Shown piece after piece: positions 30,629 through 46,129 of a DNA stretch of 64,000 nucleotides. Every line of letters starts with the position of its first letter. Position 1 is the first letter of the stretch. The position numbers were made by a program, and so were the translations under genes. The stretch comes from Chitinophagaceae bacterium (GTDB taxonomy: Bacteria; Bacteroidota; Bacteroidia; Chitinophagales; Chitinophagaceae): positions 1-64,000 of the forward strand of contig JANPZZ010000017.1 of assembly GCA_024707305.1 (NCBI GenBank). The letters run 5' to 3'. The notes under the pieces were generated by a model. It was not told the DNA's origin and searched no databases. It saw nothing but the letters and a program-made list of their open reading frames with translations.

Positions 30629-30652
30629 TTGAACGACAACAGTTCTTTATAC

Positions 30653-30683
30653 AGCCCCTTGCATTTTGCAAGGGGCTTTTATT
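30653..30683 (+). terminator. Intrinsic terminator after rplL
   Basis: An 11-bp stem, AGCCCCTTGCA / TGCAAGGGGCT, is followed by TTTTATTTT. It ends the rplK-rplL operon before the opposite-strand HhH gene. Confidence 0.93.
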
Positions 30684-30689
30684 TTCCAG

Positions 30690-31683
30690 CTATTGATCTG
30701 AAAGAAGAAGATAAGGTTTGAGTTTCCTGATCTTCTCTTCATCAAATCCCGGAATACGAAGCAATGTACCGGGTTCCGTGAATGGCCCGTGTTGTGCGCG
30801 AAACGTGACGATAAGTCGCGCGAGCTTTTTACCAATGTAAGGATGTGCAGCCAGCTCAAACTCCGTTGCTTCATTGATTGGTATTCTTCGCAGATACCTG
30901 CTTTCGAGATTTAACAGAGGGCGTATTTTGATAAACGTACTGTCGGGTAACCCAAAAAGTTTCCGCTACCTGGTCAATACTGTAAAACCCTCCCAACCCA
31001 TCTCTGAAGCGAACAATGCGCTGCGCCAGTTTGGGACCAATACCTGGCAATGCTTCCCACGCGATGCTGTCGGCGACATTGATGTCGATGGGGCGACTGA
31101 TCACAGGTTTTTCCCGCGGTTCATTATATCGTTTTACGACACTGTCGCGCGAGGGTGTGGGAGAGGAATGAGTAAACACGATAAACGGTTTTAAGCGCTC
31201 GTATTCGTCGGGAAACAAGCCATAAACCCGCTGCAGGTCTTCGGGCTTGCGAAACACACCTCCTTTGTTACGATAATTGAGAATAGTCTGGATGGTTTTT
31301 GATCGCAATCCCAGTCGCTTCCATTCTGCTTCAGTAGTAGTATTCGGGTCGAATAAAAACAATGCCGCCTTGACGGAATTTTCTGGTGCTGATAATAAAG
31401 CCTGTCCGGTTTTTCTTTCCGAAGAAAAATCTTCCACTGTATCAATAAAACGCTTCCATTCTGTTATCCAGCTGGTATCCATATCTGTTTGTTGCCACCA
31501 TTTTTCCGCTTGCGGAATATCAGGTAAAACAGCCAGTATCAAAATGATGATGGCCAGGATGGATAAACCGATTCTGTCTTTTTTTGAAACCGTAAAAAAT
31601 CTTTTATTTCGCTCCAGCCCTTCATATATCGATGTTTCATAAAATTTACGCCCGATAGGGCCTTCCGGCAACGGTATTTTCAC
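30690..31683 (-). CDS. ComEA-like helix-hairpin-helix protein with N-terminal membrane anchor
   Basis: The N-terminus has one membrane segment (IGLSILAIIILILAVLPDI). Three or more helix-hairpin-helix units follow: LGLRSKTIQTILNYRNKGG with FRKPEDLQRVYGL, then DINVADSIAWEALPGIGPKLAQRIVRFRD, then, after an indel near 30960, ELAAHPYIGKKLARLIVTF and LLRIPGFDEEKIRKLKPYL to a TAG at 30690. Such proteins bind DNA non-specifically; ComEA takes up DNA in competence. The topology would place the HhH part outside the membrane. It lies on the opposite strand between rplL and rpoB and diverges from rpoB. Confidence 0.82.
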
Positions 31684-31718
31684 CCGATTTTGGCGAGGTT
31701 TTTGTCGGCAACTTTTTC

Positions 31719-31748
31719 TTGCTCGTTCGATCTAATTCCTTACCTTTG
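31719..31748 (+). promoter_or_regulatory. Promoter of rpoB
   Basis: TTG (31719-31721), 19 bases, then TACCTTTG (31741-31748) match the Bacteroidota consensus very well. rpoBC therefore has its own promoter, and the leader is ~140 nt. Confidence 0.8.
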
Positions 31749-31814
31749 CTGTCCTTTATTTTGGCCAAATATATTTTGACATCCCAGATCATGCTTAAAT
31801 AGTTGATTTTCATA

Positions 31815-31842
31815 GGCTTTTATTCTTAAGTGAATAGAGGCC
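31815..31842 (+). promoter_or_regulatory. Hairpin in the rpoB leader
   Basis: GGCTTTTATTC and GAATAGAGGCC form an 11-bp stem with two G-U pairs and a 6-nt loop, ~50 bases before the rpoB ATG. A role in autoregulation is possible but not shown. Confidence 0.4.
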
Positions 31843-31890
31843 CGTGAGTGATTTGTATGTCATTACTATCTTAAAACCGGTTTTTCGCAT

Positions 31891-34800
31891 ATGTCTTCAA
31901 CAAAGCTGAACTCAAGAGTGGACTTCGGTAAAATCAAGCACCTCGCTGAAACTCCCGACCTTCTTGAAGTACAAATCCAGTCATTCAAAGAGTTTTTCCA
32001 GTTAGAAACTACCCCGGATAAACGAAATATCGAAGGCCTTTTCCGGGTATTTAAGGACAATTTCCCGATCACTGATACAAGAAACATCTTTGTATTGGAG
32101 TTCCTGGATTATTTTATCGATCCTCCCCGTTATACCATTGAAGAATGTATGGAGCGTGGGCTTACATACGCCGTTCCGCTGAAAGCGAAATTGCGCCTCA
32201 GCTGTAACGACGAAGAGCACGTGGATTTCCAAACCATCGTGCAGGACGTATTCCTGGGTAACATTCCTTACATGACTCCCCGTGGTACTTTCGTGATCAA
32301 CGGAGCTGAGCGTGTTGTGGTATCACAATTGCACCGTTCACCTGGTGTATTCTTCGGTCAGTCGGTTCACCCCAACGGCACCAAGATCTACTCTGCACGT
32401 GTGATCCCTTTCAAAGGAGCCTGGATGGAATTCGCTACCGACATCAACAACGTGATGTACGCTTACATCGACCGTAAGAAGAAGTTCCCGGTAACAACCC
32501 TGTTACGTTCTATCGGTTACGAAACTGATAAGGACATCCTGGAACTCTTCGGTATGGCCGATGAAGTAAAAGCAGACCGTAAAAAGCACTTGAAAAACAT
32601 GTTGGCAAACGCCTGGCTGCTCGCGTACTCCGTACATGGGTAGAAGATTTCGTAGATGAGGATACCGGCGAGGTGGTTTCAATCGAACGTAACGAAATTG
32701 TAATGGAGCGTGACACGGTTCTGGACGAAGAAGCGATTGAAACAATCGTGGATATGGACGTGAAGAGTGTATTCATCCAGCATGAAGATGTTGGCGGCGA
32801 CTACGCCATCATCTATAATACCCTGAACAAAGATACATCAAACAGCGAACTGGAAGCGGTACAGCTTATCTATCGCCAGCTTCGTGGTGCTGATGCTCCG
32901 GATGATAACGAAACAGCGCGCGGTATTATCGACAAGCTGTTCTTCTCCGACAAACGTTATGACCTCGGTGAAGTAGGCCGTTACAAAATCAACCGTAAAC
33001 TGAATCTTGATGCGCCGCTTGATCAGAAAACACTGACCAAGGCGAAGACATCATCTCTGATCATCAAATATCTGGTACGCCTGACCAATGGTAAGGCTGA
33101 GATTGACGATATTGATCACCTGAGCAACCGTCGTGTACGTACCGTAGGTGAGCAGCTTTACGCGCAGTTCGGCGTAGGTCTGGCTCGTATGGCACGTACC
33201 ATTCGTGAGCGTATGAACGTACGTGACAACGAAGTGTTTACACCGGTTGACCTGATCAACGCACGTACACTTTCTTCTGTGATCAATTCCTTCTTTGGAA
33301 CATCGCAACTTTCGCAGTTCCTCGATCAAACCAACCCGCTGTCGGAGATCACGCACAAGCGTCGTATTTCCGCCCTCGGGCCAGGTGGTTTGAGCCGTGA
33401 GCGCGCAGGCTTCGAAGTACGTGACGTACACTATTCTCACTATGGCCGTCTGTGTACCATTGAAACACCTGAAGGTCCAAACATCGGTCTGATCTCTACA
33501 CTTTGCGTACACGCCAAGATCAACGATATGGGCTTTATCGAAACCCCTTACCGTAAAGTAAGCGAGGGTAAAGTAAACATGAAGGAACTCGAGTTCCTGA
33601 GTGCTGAAGAAGAAGATCTGGCGAAAATTGCCCAGGCCAACACACCGTTGGACGATAAAGGCAATTTTCGTAGAAGAGAAGATCACCAGCCGTGAGACGG
33701 GTGACTTCCCGATTCTGGATAAGAAAGAAGTGGAATATATGGACGTAGCACCTAACCAGATCGTTGGTCTGAGTGCTTCGCTGATTCCGTTCCTTGAGCA
33801 CGATGATGCCAACCGTGCACTGATGGGATCAAACATGCAACGCCAGGCAGTTCCGCTGATCCGCCCCGACGTACCAGTAGTTGGCACCGGTCTGGAAGGA
33901 AAAGCAGCGCGCGATGCACGTATCCAGATCCACTCTGAAGGCGAAGGTGTAGTTGAATTTGTGGATGCAAATGAAATCCATGTTCGCTACGAGCGCGATG
34001 CTGCTGAAAAGCTGGTAAGCTTTGAAGAAGACCTGCGTGTTTATCGCCTTACCAAGTTTATCAAAACAAACCAGGAAACCTGTATCAACCTGAAGCCTGC
34101 TGTTAAGAAAGGCCAGCGTGTGAAAAAAGGTGACTTCCTGACGGAAGGATACGCAACACAAAATGGTGAACTGGCTCTCGGTAAAAACCTGAAAGTGGCC
34201 TTCATGCCATGGAAAGGTTACAACTTCGAGGATGCTATTGTAATCAGCGAACGTGTTGTTAAAGAAGACATGTTTACTTCTGTTCACATTTCTGAATATG
34301 AACTGGAAGTACGCGATACTAAACTGGGCGAAGAAGAACTGACTCCGGATATTCCAAATGTAAGTGAAGAAGCCACAAAAGATCTCGACGAAAACGGAAT
34401 CATCCGTATCGGCGCCAGCATCAAAGAAGGCGATATCCTGATCGGTAAGATTACACCAAAAGGTGAATCAGATCCTACACCAGAAGAGAAACTGTTGCGT
34501 GCCATCTTTGGTGACAAAGCGGGTGATGCAAAAGATGCTTCTCTGAAAGCGCCTAATGGCGTGGAAGGTATCGTAATCGGTAAAAAACTGTTCCAACGCG
34601 CCAAGAAAGATAAAAACGCGAAAGTGCGTGAGAAAGCAGCGATTGAAAAACTGGAAAAGATTCACGAGAAAAATGAATCAGACCTGAAGGAAATCCTGTT
34701 GGAAAAACTTACAACCCTGTTGAAAGATCATACTTCAACTGGTGTAAGCAACAACTTTGGCGAAGTACAAATTGGAAAAGGAGCGAAGTTCACTGCTAAA

Positions 34801-35703
34801 AACCTTGCCGGACTGGATTACCAGAACATCAACCCGCTGGGTTGGACCGGTGATGCGAAAGTGGATGATCAAATCAACATCCTGCTGCACAACTTCAACA
34901 TCAAATACAATGAGGAACTCGGACGCTACAAGCGCGAGAAGTTCAACATCTCTATTGGTGATGAATTACCTGCAGGTGTGTTGAAACTGGCTAAAGTTTA
35001 CCTCGCTGTAAAACGTAAGTTGAAAGTGGGTGATAAAATGGCGGGTCGTCACGGTAACAAAGGTATCGTTGCGAAAATCGTTCGCCAGGAAGATATGCCG
35101 TTCCTTGAAGATGGTACTCCTGTAGACGTGGTACTGAACCCGCTTGGTGTACCCAGCCGTATGAACCTTGGGCAGATCTATGAAACTGTACTTGGTTGGG
35201 CTGGTCAGAAGCTGGGTCTGAAGTTCGCTACGCCGATCTTCGACGGTGCTTCTACAGAAGAAATCGAGAAGTATTGTGATGAAGCGGGTCTCCCGAAATT
35301 TGGTCACACCTACCTCTATGATGGTGAAACAGGTGAGCGTTTCCACCAAAAAGCAACCGTGGGTGTTATCTACATTATCAAACTGCACCACATGGTGGAT
35401 GATAAAATGCACGCACGTTCTATCGGACCATACAGTCTCATTACGCAGCAGCCGCTGGGTGGTAAGGCACAATTTGGTGGTCAGCGTTTTGGTGAGATGG
35501 AAGTTTGGGCACTGGAAGCTTATGGCGCCAGCAACATCCTCCAGGAATTGCTTACCATTAAATCGGATGATATCATCGGTCGTGCAAAAACATACGAATC
35601 CATTGTTAAGGGCGACAACGTGCCCCGCGCAGGCATCCCTGAATCATTCAATGTACTTGTACATGAATTGAGAGGCCTGGGTCTGGATCTGAAATTTGAA
35701 TAA
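31891..35703 (+). CDS. rpoB: DNA-directed RNA polymerase subunit beta
   Basis: The ~1270-residue beta subunit is complete: [17 protein letters not shown] at the start, the rifampicin-pocket region ([33 protein letters not shown]), [24 protein letters not shown] and the C-terminal [23 protein letters not shown]. Indels near 32637 and 33668 break the frame and must be sequence errors in this essential gene. It is followed by a small hairpin and rpoC. Confidence 0.97.
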
Positions 35704-35707
35704 AGTG

Positions 35708-35765
35708 TAACGTGAGGCGTGAATCGTGAATCAGTTCACGTTTCACGCTTCGCAATTCACTCTTC
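35708..35765 (+). repeat. Word-array hairpin, family D (CGTGAAT / TTCACGC)
   Basis: GCGTGAATCGTGAA (35717-35730) pairs with TTCACGTTTCACGC (35735-35748) around TCAG with one mismatch. More CGTGA and TTCAC words lie on both sides. It occupies the rpoB-rpoC gap, where it must allow enough read-through for rpoC. Confidence 0.8.
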
Positions 35766-35810
35766 CACGACAAACATCATTTTCAAAAAAGTAGAAATTC
35801 TTAACATAAT

Positions 35811-40103
<4,293 letters not shown>

Positions 40104-40119
40104 GCGATATTTTAATTTC

Positions 40120-40158
40120 AATAGAAGGAGTGGGCGCAAACCCACTCCTTTTTCTATT
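40120..40158 (+). terminator. Intrinsic terminator after rpoC
   Basis: AAGGAGTGGG-CGCAAA-CCCACTCCTT followed by TTTCTATTT; the flanking AATAGA/TCTATT extends the stem. It ends the rpoBC operon. Confidence 0.9.
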
Positions 40159-40296
40159 TAATGCAGCACCCAACGCATTTGGTTTTTGTTAACAGATTTG
40201 TAAAAAAACAGAGGAGTAGGATAATCTGCCAACAACACATAACTTACAGCTTCAACCAAAAAAAACGCTCAACGTACATCTAAAAAAAGTGAACTG

Positions 40297-40882
40297 ATGA
40301 AAAATGCCCTGCTGATTTGGAACGTGTTACTAACCCTGGTAACCGGTTACCTGTTGATTCAACAATTTGGGGGGAACAAAAAAGAAAACAGAAGGAGAAG
40401 AAATAGTAGCTCCCGGCGCTTTTAAAATTGCATATTTCGAACTGGACTCGATCGAAAATAATTTTGAGAAAGTGAAAGTAGTGAAGAAAGAAATTGCGGA
40501 TAAAGATGAACATTACAACAGTGAAGTGGCCAAGCTGGAAATGAAAATGAACCGCCGCGTGCAAGGCTATCAGCAAAAGCAGAACAGTGGCACGATGACT
40601 GAACAGGATTATGTGAATGCACAGGCTGACCTGAAAAGACTTGAAACAGAATTGAAAGGGGAAAAACAATTGCTGGATAATAACTACCAGGAATTTGTTC
40701 TTCGCCGCAACCTCGATGTACGCAAAGAGATCGAAGATTATATCGCCAAATACAACAAGGAGAAAGGTTATTCATATGTGATTGCCTACGAACCCGGACT
40801 GTTTTATTTCCGCGATACGCTTTATAATATTACGAGTGACCTGCTAACGGGTCTGAATGAAGAGTATAAGAAAAAGAACTAA
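40297..40882 (+). CDS. Skp/OmpH-like periplasmic chaperone-like protein
   Basis: An N-terminal hydrophobic segment (MKNALLIWNVLLTLVTGYLLIQQ) is followed by FKIAYFELDSIENNFEKVK, the OmpH/Skp entry strand. Next comes a long charged coiled coil (about 70 residues of Lys/Glu/Gln-rich heptads) and YSYVIAYEPGLFYFRDTLYNIT, the returning strand of the Skp body. Such proteins guide outer membrane proteins through the periplasm. One indel in a G run near 40371 separates the anchor from the rest. Monocistronic by its terminators. Confidence 0.82.
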
Positions 40883-40883
40883 A

Positions 40884-40916
40884 AGAAAAGTCCCACCAGC
40901 GTGGGGCTTTTCTTTT
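40884..40916 (+). terminator. Intrinsic terminator after the Skp-like gene
   Basis: A 13-bp stem, AGAAAAGTCCCAC / GTGGGGCTTTTCT with one G-U pair and a CAGC loop, lies 2 bases after the stop. The ~200 bases that follow, to 41114, hold no gene that I can see. Confidence 0.9.
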
Positions 40917-41114
40917 GCTGCGATGGGGAGGTAAACTGGTTTTTTAAATCGTTTTGGGTGGAAGGCCCCATGCCGGGAGACCCTGTCGATTCTGAGACAG
41001 TAGTGTGCCTGGATTTTGTACAATTCAAAATCATGTTAGTAAGGAAATCCGACTTAGAGGAGGGGCGTTAATTTTCACGAACTTTCCATATCTTGACTTC
41101 CAAACTTTAACTGC

Positions 41115-42543
41115 ATGCAGGAGGAAACTTCATTTAAACGATCGCTGGGCCTGGTAGATGCTACCATGATTGTTGCCGGCTCCATGATTGGTTCCGGTAT
41201 TTTTATTGTCAGCTCCGACATCACCCGTAACGTAGGTAGTGCCGGCTGGCTGATCGCCGTTTGGCTGATCACCGCTTTTATGACCATCACCGCTGCCGTG
41301 AGCTATGGTGAATTGAGTGGTATGTATCCCAAAGCTGGTGGGCAATACGTTTACCTGAAAGAAGCATATAATCCGCTCATGGGTTTCCTTTATGGCTGGA
41401 GTTTTTTTGCGGTAATTCAAACAGCCACCATTGCAGCGGTAGGCGTAGCCTTTTAGCCGCTTTACAGCTTACCTGATTCCGGAGGTCGGGGAGGCCAATA
41501 TACTTTTCTCCATAGGCAGCCTCAATGTATCTGCGGCGCAGCTATTGGCAATAGGAACCATCTTACTACTCACCTATACAAATACCCGAGGTGTAAAAGA
41601 AGGGAAGATTATACAAACCACATTTACATCTATCAAACTGCTCTCACTCTTTGGTTTGATCGTATTGGGTTTTGTACTGGTGAAAGAAAGCTTCTGGTCG
41701 GCCAACTGGGAAAACGGTTGGGAAGCGCTGAAAGTTCCTGATAATGCAGTGGGTGAAGTGGCAAAAGAAAGCTGGCTGCCTATTGGCGGCAGCGTGCTGA
41801 TTGGTGCAATTGCCGCCTCCATGGTGGGTTCTATCTTTAGTAGCGATGCATGGAACAACGTAACCTTTATCGCAGGTGAAATTAAAAACCCACAACGTAA
41901 TATCGGATTGAGCTTGTTCCTGGGAACATTAATCGTTTCCACCATTTATATCGCTGCAAACCTGATGTACCTGCATGTACTACCGCTGCAGGAAATTGCT
42001 TATCCCAGCGGTGATCGCGTAGCCGTTGCAGCAAGCGAAAATATTTTCGGCACCAGTGGCTCCATTGTTATTGCTGTGATGATTATGATTTCTACGTTTG
42101 GCTGTAACAATGGTTTGATCCTTGCCGGCGCACGCGTGTATTACACCATGGCGAAAGATGGTTTATTCTTTCGCAGTGCCGGCCATCTCAATAAAAATGC
42201 TGTACCCGGATGGGCATTGTGGGCACAGGCAGTTGTTGCATCACTACTTTGTTTGAGCGGCAGCTACAACAACCTGCTTACCATGATTTCGTTTGTGGTT
42301 GTAATATTCTATGGCCTCACAATCGCAGGCATTTTCATCCTTCGTAAAAAACGTCCTGATTTGCCACGCCCTTATAAAGCATTCGGATATCCTGTACTTC
42401 CCATCATCTATATTATCATGGGATCTGTATTCTGTATCTTCCTGGCCATCGCTGAGCCGCTGTATACGTTATGGGGATTAGGAATCGTGTTGCTCGGCAT
42501 TCCGCTTTACTTTATTGCGGTAAGTGGTAAGAAGGAACAATAG
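41115..42543 (+). CDS. APC-family amino acid permease
   Basis: The ~476-residue protein has twelve predicted membrane segments. The first unwound helix motif is DATMIVAGSMIGSGIFIV (GSGIF is the amino-acid backbone site in APC transporters). GELSGMYPKAGGQYVYLKEAY and RVYYTMAKDGLFF are typical of the LAT/SteT-like branch. One indel near 41455 splits the frame after the third helix. The substrate cannot be named. It stands alone between two terminators, 0.9 kb from the isoaspartyl peptidase. Confidence 0.9.
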
Positions 42544-42691
42544 CACCCCAAAATTTAAATATGATCGAAGATCATCTTTAAATTTGTTTATTGTAGAGTG
42601 ACCCTAAGGGATTGAGAATTGTTGTCGGGAGCGGAAGGGAATTTCAATAGAAACAACGAAATCCAAACGCTTCTAACAAAATTAAGTCAGC

Positions 42692-42727
42692 AAAATGCGT
42701 GATGATCGATAGGTCATCACGCATTTT
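42692..42727. terminator. Bidirectional terminator
   Basis: AAAATGCGTGATGA and TCATCACGCATTTT form a perfect 14-bp stem. It lies between the permease and the convergent DUF6498-like gene and overlaps the latter's last codons. Confidence 0.9.
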
Positions 42728-43406
42728 GTTTCATTTGCTCCACTGTTTGCCCTACGATCTTGTTGTAATCGATAAACATTTCTACACACATTTTCACTAC
42801 AATAAAGATGATCATAAAGCCGATGCCGAATTTAAAAAGAAGCATCATGCTACCAAGTATCACGGTAAACTGTTGTACGATGATGCGGCCATAAGGTTGG
42901 AACATCAAATAGATCATTGGCGTTTTTTTATAATCGCCAGAAACAATAAACGGAACGAAGTTGGAAGCAAAATAGCTGACTACAAATGCGCACAGGGCAT
43001 AAGCGGTATGTTCGTTGATGAATTTGTACCAGTTGAGGAAGAAGTACAAAGGCCCGGCACCACGGGGTTCAATGCCGGCCACACCCGAAAAGATACTTGT
43101 CTGGATGGCCGCAAACATGCCGTAATGAAACGTGAAAAACACCATTAAAAATAACCCACCGACTTTCGTTGTTTGCGAACCATTGTACCAGTCTTCGCGG
43201 GTATTGCGTGCCAGCATTGCTACCAGCATTTTTAAGAGTGTAAGTATACCCACTATCAGCGTTTCCATTGCGTAAACGGTAAAAGCCTCTATGGCACTCC
43301 AGCCCCAAAATGCAACGCCGAATACCGGGATGAGGTTGGCTGTTATGGGTAGAATGTCGTTTTTCGTGGGTCGACGAAAGGGTATCTTATTGGTAGCTTG
43401 TTTCAT
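42717..43406 (-). CDS. DUF6498-like integral membrane protein
   Basis: The ~229-residue protein has about six hydrophobic segments. It shows FGVAFWGWSAIEAFTVYAMETLIVGILTLLKML and FFTFHYGMFAAIQ, a pattern I associate with the DUF6498 family, whose function is unknown. I chose the Met at 43406; a start 27 bases upstream is possible. The frame is intact. It is divergent from the isoaspartyl peptidase with ~50 bases between, so the promoters overlap. No function can be given. Confidence 0.6.
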   Translation of the reverse strand: MKQATNKIPFRRPTKNDILPITANLIPVFGVAFWGWSAIEAFTVYAMETLIVGILTLLKMLVAMLARNTREDWYNGSQTTKVGGLFLMVFFTFHYGMFAAIQTSIFSGVAGIEPRGAGPLYFFLNWYKFINEHTAYALCAFVVSYFASNFVPFIVSGDYKKTPMIYLMFQPYGRIIVQQFTVILGSMMLLFKFGIGFMIIFIVVKMCVEMFIDYNKIVGQTVEQMKQNA

Positions 43407-43457
43407 CCCTGACAAAATACCTATTTTCGGCAAACTTTAAAATACCCTGGAACACGT

Positions 43458-44393
43458 ATGATTCCTTTTTCATTAGCGATACATGGAGGCGCTGGCACCA
43501 TTTTACCGGAATTGCTCACGCCCGAACTGGAAGCACGTTATCTGGCGGCCCTGGAGGCGGCGCTGGAAGCTGGTGGACTGATATTGAAGGCAAATGGTAC
43601 AGCCCTCGATGCAGTGGAGGCTGCTGTACGCTCGCTGGAAGACGAACCGCTCTTCAATGCTGGCAGGGGTTCCGTGTTTGCAAATGATGGCTCCCAGGAA
43701 ATGGATGCTTCCATCATGGATGGTCATTCAGGACGTGCAGGTGCAGTAAGCGCAATCCGGAACATCCGCAACCCGATTTCACTGGCAAGAGCAGTGATGG
43801 AAAAAACAGAGCATGTATACCTTACCGGTAAAGGTGCAATGGACTTTGCTCGAAGCATTGATGCTCCCATGGAAGAGGATGCCTATTTCTATACCGAACA
43901 TCGTTACCAGCAACTGATGGAAGTGCGTGATACCAACCAGACAGCGATGGATCACAATATCATCATACCCGATAAAAAATTTGGTACTGTAGGCGCCGTA
44001 GCCTGCGATAGCAATGGACATGTTGCCGCTGCTACCAGTACAGGCGGCATGACCAATAAACGCTGGGGCAGGGTGGGCGATAGTCCTGTAATTGGAGCCG
44101 GCACGTATGCCAACGACCGCACCTGCGCCATCAGCTGCACAGGGCATGGCGAGTATTTCCTGCGCACCGTTGTTGCTTACGACATTAGTTGCCTTATGGA
44201 ATATAAAAACCTTACCCTTCAACAGGCAATGGAAGAAGTTGCTTTTAATAAACTGCAGCCTGTAGGGGGCGAAGGTGGCATGATTGGTGTGGATGCTAAG
44301 GGTAATTCCGCATTGGTGTTCAACAGTGCAGGAATGTACCGCGGTAGCCTGACAGCCAATGGAGATAAAATGACCGCCATCTACCGCATCTGA
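43458..44393 (+). CDS. iaaA: Isoaspartyl peptidase/L-asparaginase (Ntn-hydrolase)
   Basis: This 311-residue plant-type asparaginase starts IPFSLAIHGGAGTI and carries FNAGRGSVFANDGSQEMDASIMDG. The self-cleavage site is KFG|TVGAVACDSNGHVAAATSTGG, giving nucleophile Thr177. TNKRWGRVGDSPVIGAGTYA and SCTGHGEYFLRTV complete the active site. It hydrolyses beta-aspartyl dipeptides. This is the reaction needed after cyanophycinase, because beta-Asp-Arg is its product. No signal peptide, so cytoplasmic. The frame is intact. Confidence 0.94.
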   Translation: MIPFSLAIHGGAGTILPELLTPELEARYLAALEAALEAGGLILKANGTALDAVEAAVRSLEDEPLFNAGRGSVFANDGSQEMDASIMDGHSGRAGAVSAIRNIRNPISLARAVMEKTEHVYLTGKGAMDFARSIDAPMEEDAYFYTEHRYQQLMEVRDTNQTAMDHNIIIPDKKFGTVGAVACDSNGHVAAATSTGGMTNKRWGRVGDSPVIGAGTYANDRTCAISCTGHGEYFLRTVVAYDISCLMEYKNLTLQQAMEEVAFNKLQPVGGEGGMIGVDAKGNSALVFNSAGMYRGSLTANGDKMTAIYRI

Positions 44394-44403
44394 GATATAT
44401 CGG

Positions 44404-44443
44404 AACTCACCATCCACCATCCCCCATCCCCCATCCCCCATCC
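44404..44443. repeat. Word array, family B (CCATCCN)
   Basis: Five to six CCATCCA / CCATCCC words lie directly after the peptidase stop. The same word, on the other strand, fills 51803-51846 and 61745-61918. Confidence 0.8.
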
Positions 44444-44468
44444 ACTAAGTGGTAATACATTGACAGGA

Positions 44469-44500
44469 TTGTCATTTTTATTCGCATGAACTTATCTTTG
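44469..44500 (+). promoter_or_regulatory. Promoter of ispD, almost leaderless
   Basis: TTG (44469-44471), 21 bases, then TATCTTTG (44493-44500). The ispD ATG is at 44505, only four bases later, so the transcript probably starts at or next to the start codon. Confidence 0.75.
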
Positions 44501-44504
44501 CACC

Positions 44505-45172
44505 ATGAAAAAATACGCGGTCATAGTCGCTGGGGGAAATGGAAGCAGGATGGGAAGCAGTTTGCCCAAACAATTTATCCTGCTCAAAGAAAAGCCTGTA
44601 CTTTATTATACATTAAAAGCATTCTTTGATGCTTTTGACGACATAAACATCATTCTCGTTTTGCCGGGTGAATATATTGAAATGGGAAAAGAGATCATTG
44701 ACGCCTGGTTTGACGCGGAGAGAATACAACTGACCGAAGGGGGGATACACGTTTCCAATCGGTGAAGAACGGACTGGCATTAATTGAAGATGAAAGTATC
44801 ATTTTTGTACACGATGGCGTACGCTGCCTCATCAGCAAAGAGCTGATCCAACGTTGTTACGCAACTGCTTTGGAAACCGGCACTGCAGTTCCTGCTATTG
44901 TGAGCAAAGACAGTGTGCGAATAATTTCAGAGGAAGGAAACGATCCTATCGACCGAACACAGGTGCGCCTGGTACAAACTCCGCAAACTTTCCACAGCAA
45001 GATTTTACTTCCCGCATTTCAGATAGATTATAAAGATAAATTTACCGACGAAGCAACCGTAGTGGAAGCTTTTGGAATCAGAATTACATTGGTGGAAGGC
45101 GAAGACACAAACATTAAACTCACACTTCCCATCGATATGATGCTGGCAGAACGTATCATTTCTGAAAAATAA
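44505..45172 (+). CDS. ispD: 2-C-methyl-D-erythritol 4-phosphate cytidylyltransferase
   Basis: IspD activates MEP with CTP in the non-mevalonate isoprenoid pathway. The nucleotide-binding loop is VIVAGGNGSRMGSSLPKQF. VHDGVRCLISKELI, a variant of the family VHDAARP motif, and RTQVRLVQTPQTF with FTDEATVVEAFG are conserved. Length is ~222 residues. One indel near 44745 interrupts the frame within ...LTEGG/FQSVKNGL.... The gene is probably transcribed alone from the close promoter. Confidence 0.94.
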
Positions 45173-45230
45173 ATACTTCGTAACCGATTAATCTCTCATC
45201 CATCGGATGAGCGTGGGCAGTTTGTTCATT

Positions 45231-46129
45231 TTAACTGCCGGATAGGGTTTTTATTTCAGCGCCAAAGCTGGCATAAAAACGATCGACCGACTCGATATCA
45301 GATCCTTCAAAATCGAGCATCACATTTGAAGAGCTGTGATCTTTTATAAATGCATTGATCAGTGCAGAGGAGGAACCAATTTGTTTTGCCTCGTCTGTAT
45401 TGGCAGGTAATAAAAAAATAAGCCCGGTTGCCCTGCCAGAAGAATATGGCAGAAGATACCAGTCGATCCGAATCGCAAACCGCAGTGTACACCGACAGTT
45501 GTTTTTTTCTTTCATGACCTCAATCAACTGCTTCACACGAGTGATAGCCGTGGAGCCCGGAGCAAATTTTGTATTTCGGATATACAAATCCAACGCTTCC
45601 TCTATGCCTTCGTGTCCGCGTTGTTCGATCACACATTCCCTGGCTTCAGATTTACGGATATTTCGCAGGCAATTCTCACTGAAGTTGGCGCGCAGCGAAT
45701 CGTATGATTTGTTTAATATTAGAATCCTGTTATTACGACCGTACACATTATATCCGGGAACAGATACCGGGTTACTATCATTCATGCAAAAATCCCAGTA
45801 GCGGAATCGGTTTGGGATTGATTCAAAAAAGCGTTTCATGTTTTCGGGGCTGTTGTCGGGTCCAACATAACCATGTTGGGCACTGAGATATGGTTGATAC
45901 AAATAAGAGATCATCCATTTGCGGCGGCAGGGGAGAGCCATTACAGCATGATACGGGCTGTTATTGGATTCAGACTCTACCAGTGCTTCCCAACCTGGCA
46001 CCATGATGTCGAGAAACCATGATTGCATGTATATAGCAGGTCGGGGTAATGTTGGCCCACACATGCATCCCAAAGTTTCCGGTCGATAGAACTATTATTT
46101 AAGTGCCATATTTTCAAATCATGATCCAT
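45231..46129 (-). CDS. GNAT-fold acetyltransferase-like protein (BioF2/FemAB-like)
   Basis: The ~299-residue protein starts MDHDLKIWHLNNSSIDRKLWD; the ATG shares bases with the stop of the upstream M1 peptidase (TAATG). IYMQSWFLDIMVPGWEALVE and the middle segment SLRANFSENCLRNIRKSEAR resemble the acetyltransferase domains found with FemAB-like or cellulose-synthesis genes. The end (NVMLDFEGSDIESVDRFYASFGAE) is typical: it closes on an acyl-CoA or tRNA-linked donor. One indel near 46060. The substrate is unknown; it is co-transcribed with a secreted peptidase. Confidence 0.65.

Noticed and set aside
42699..43148. Plus-strand open frame opposite the DUF6498-like gene
   Set aside because: It is a shadow of the membrane protein on the minus strand and shows no recognisable protein features.
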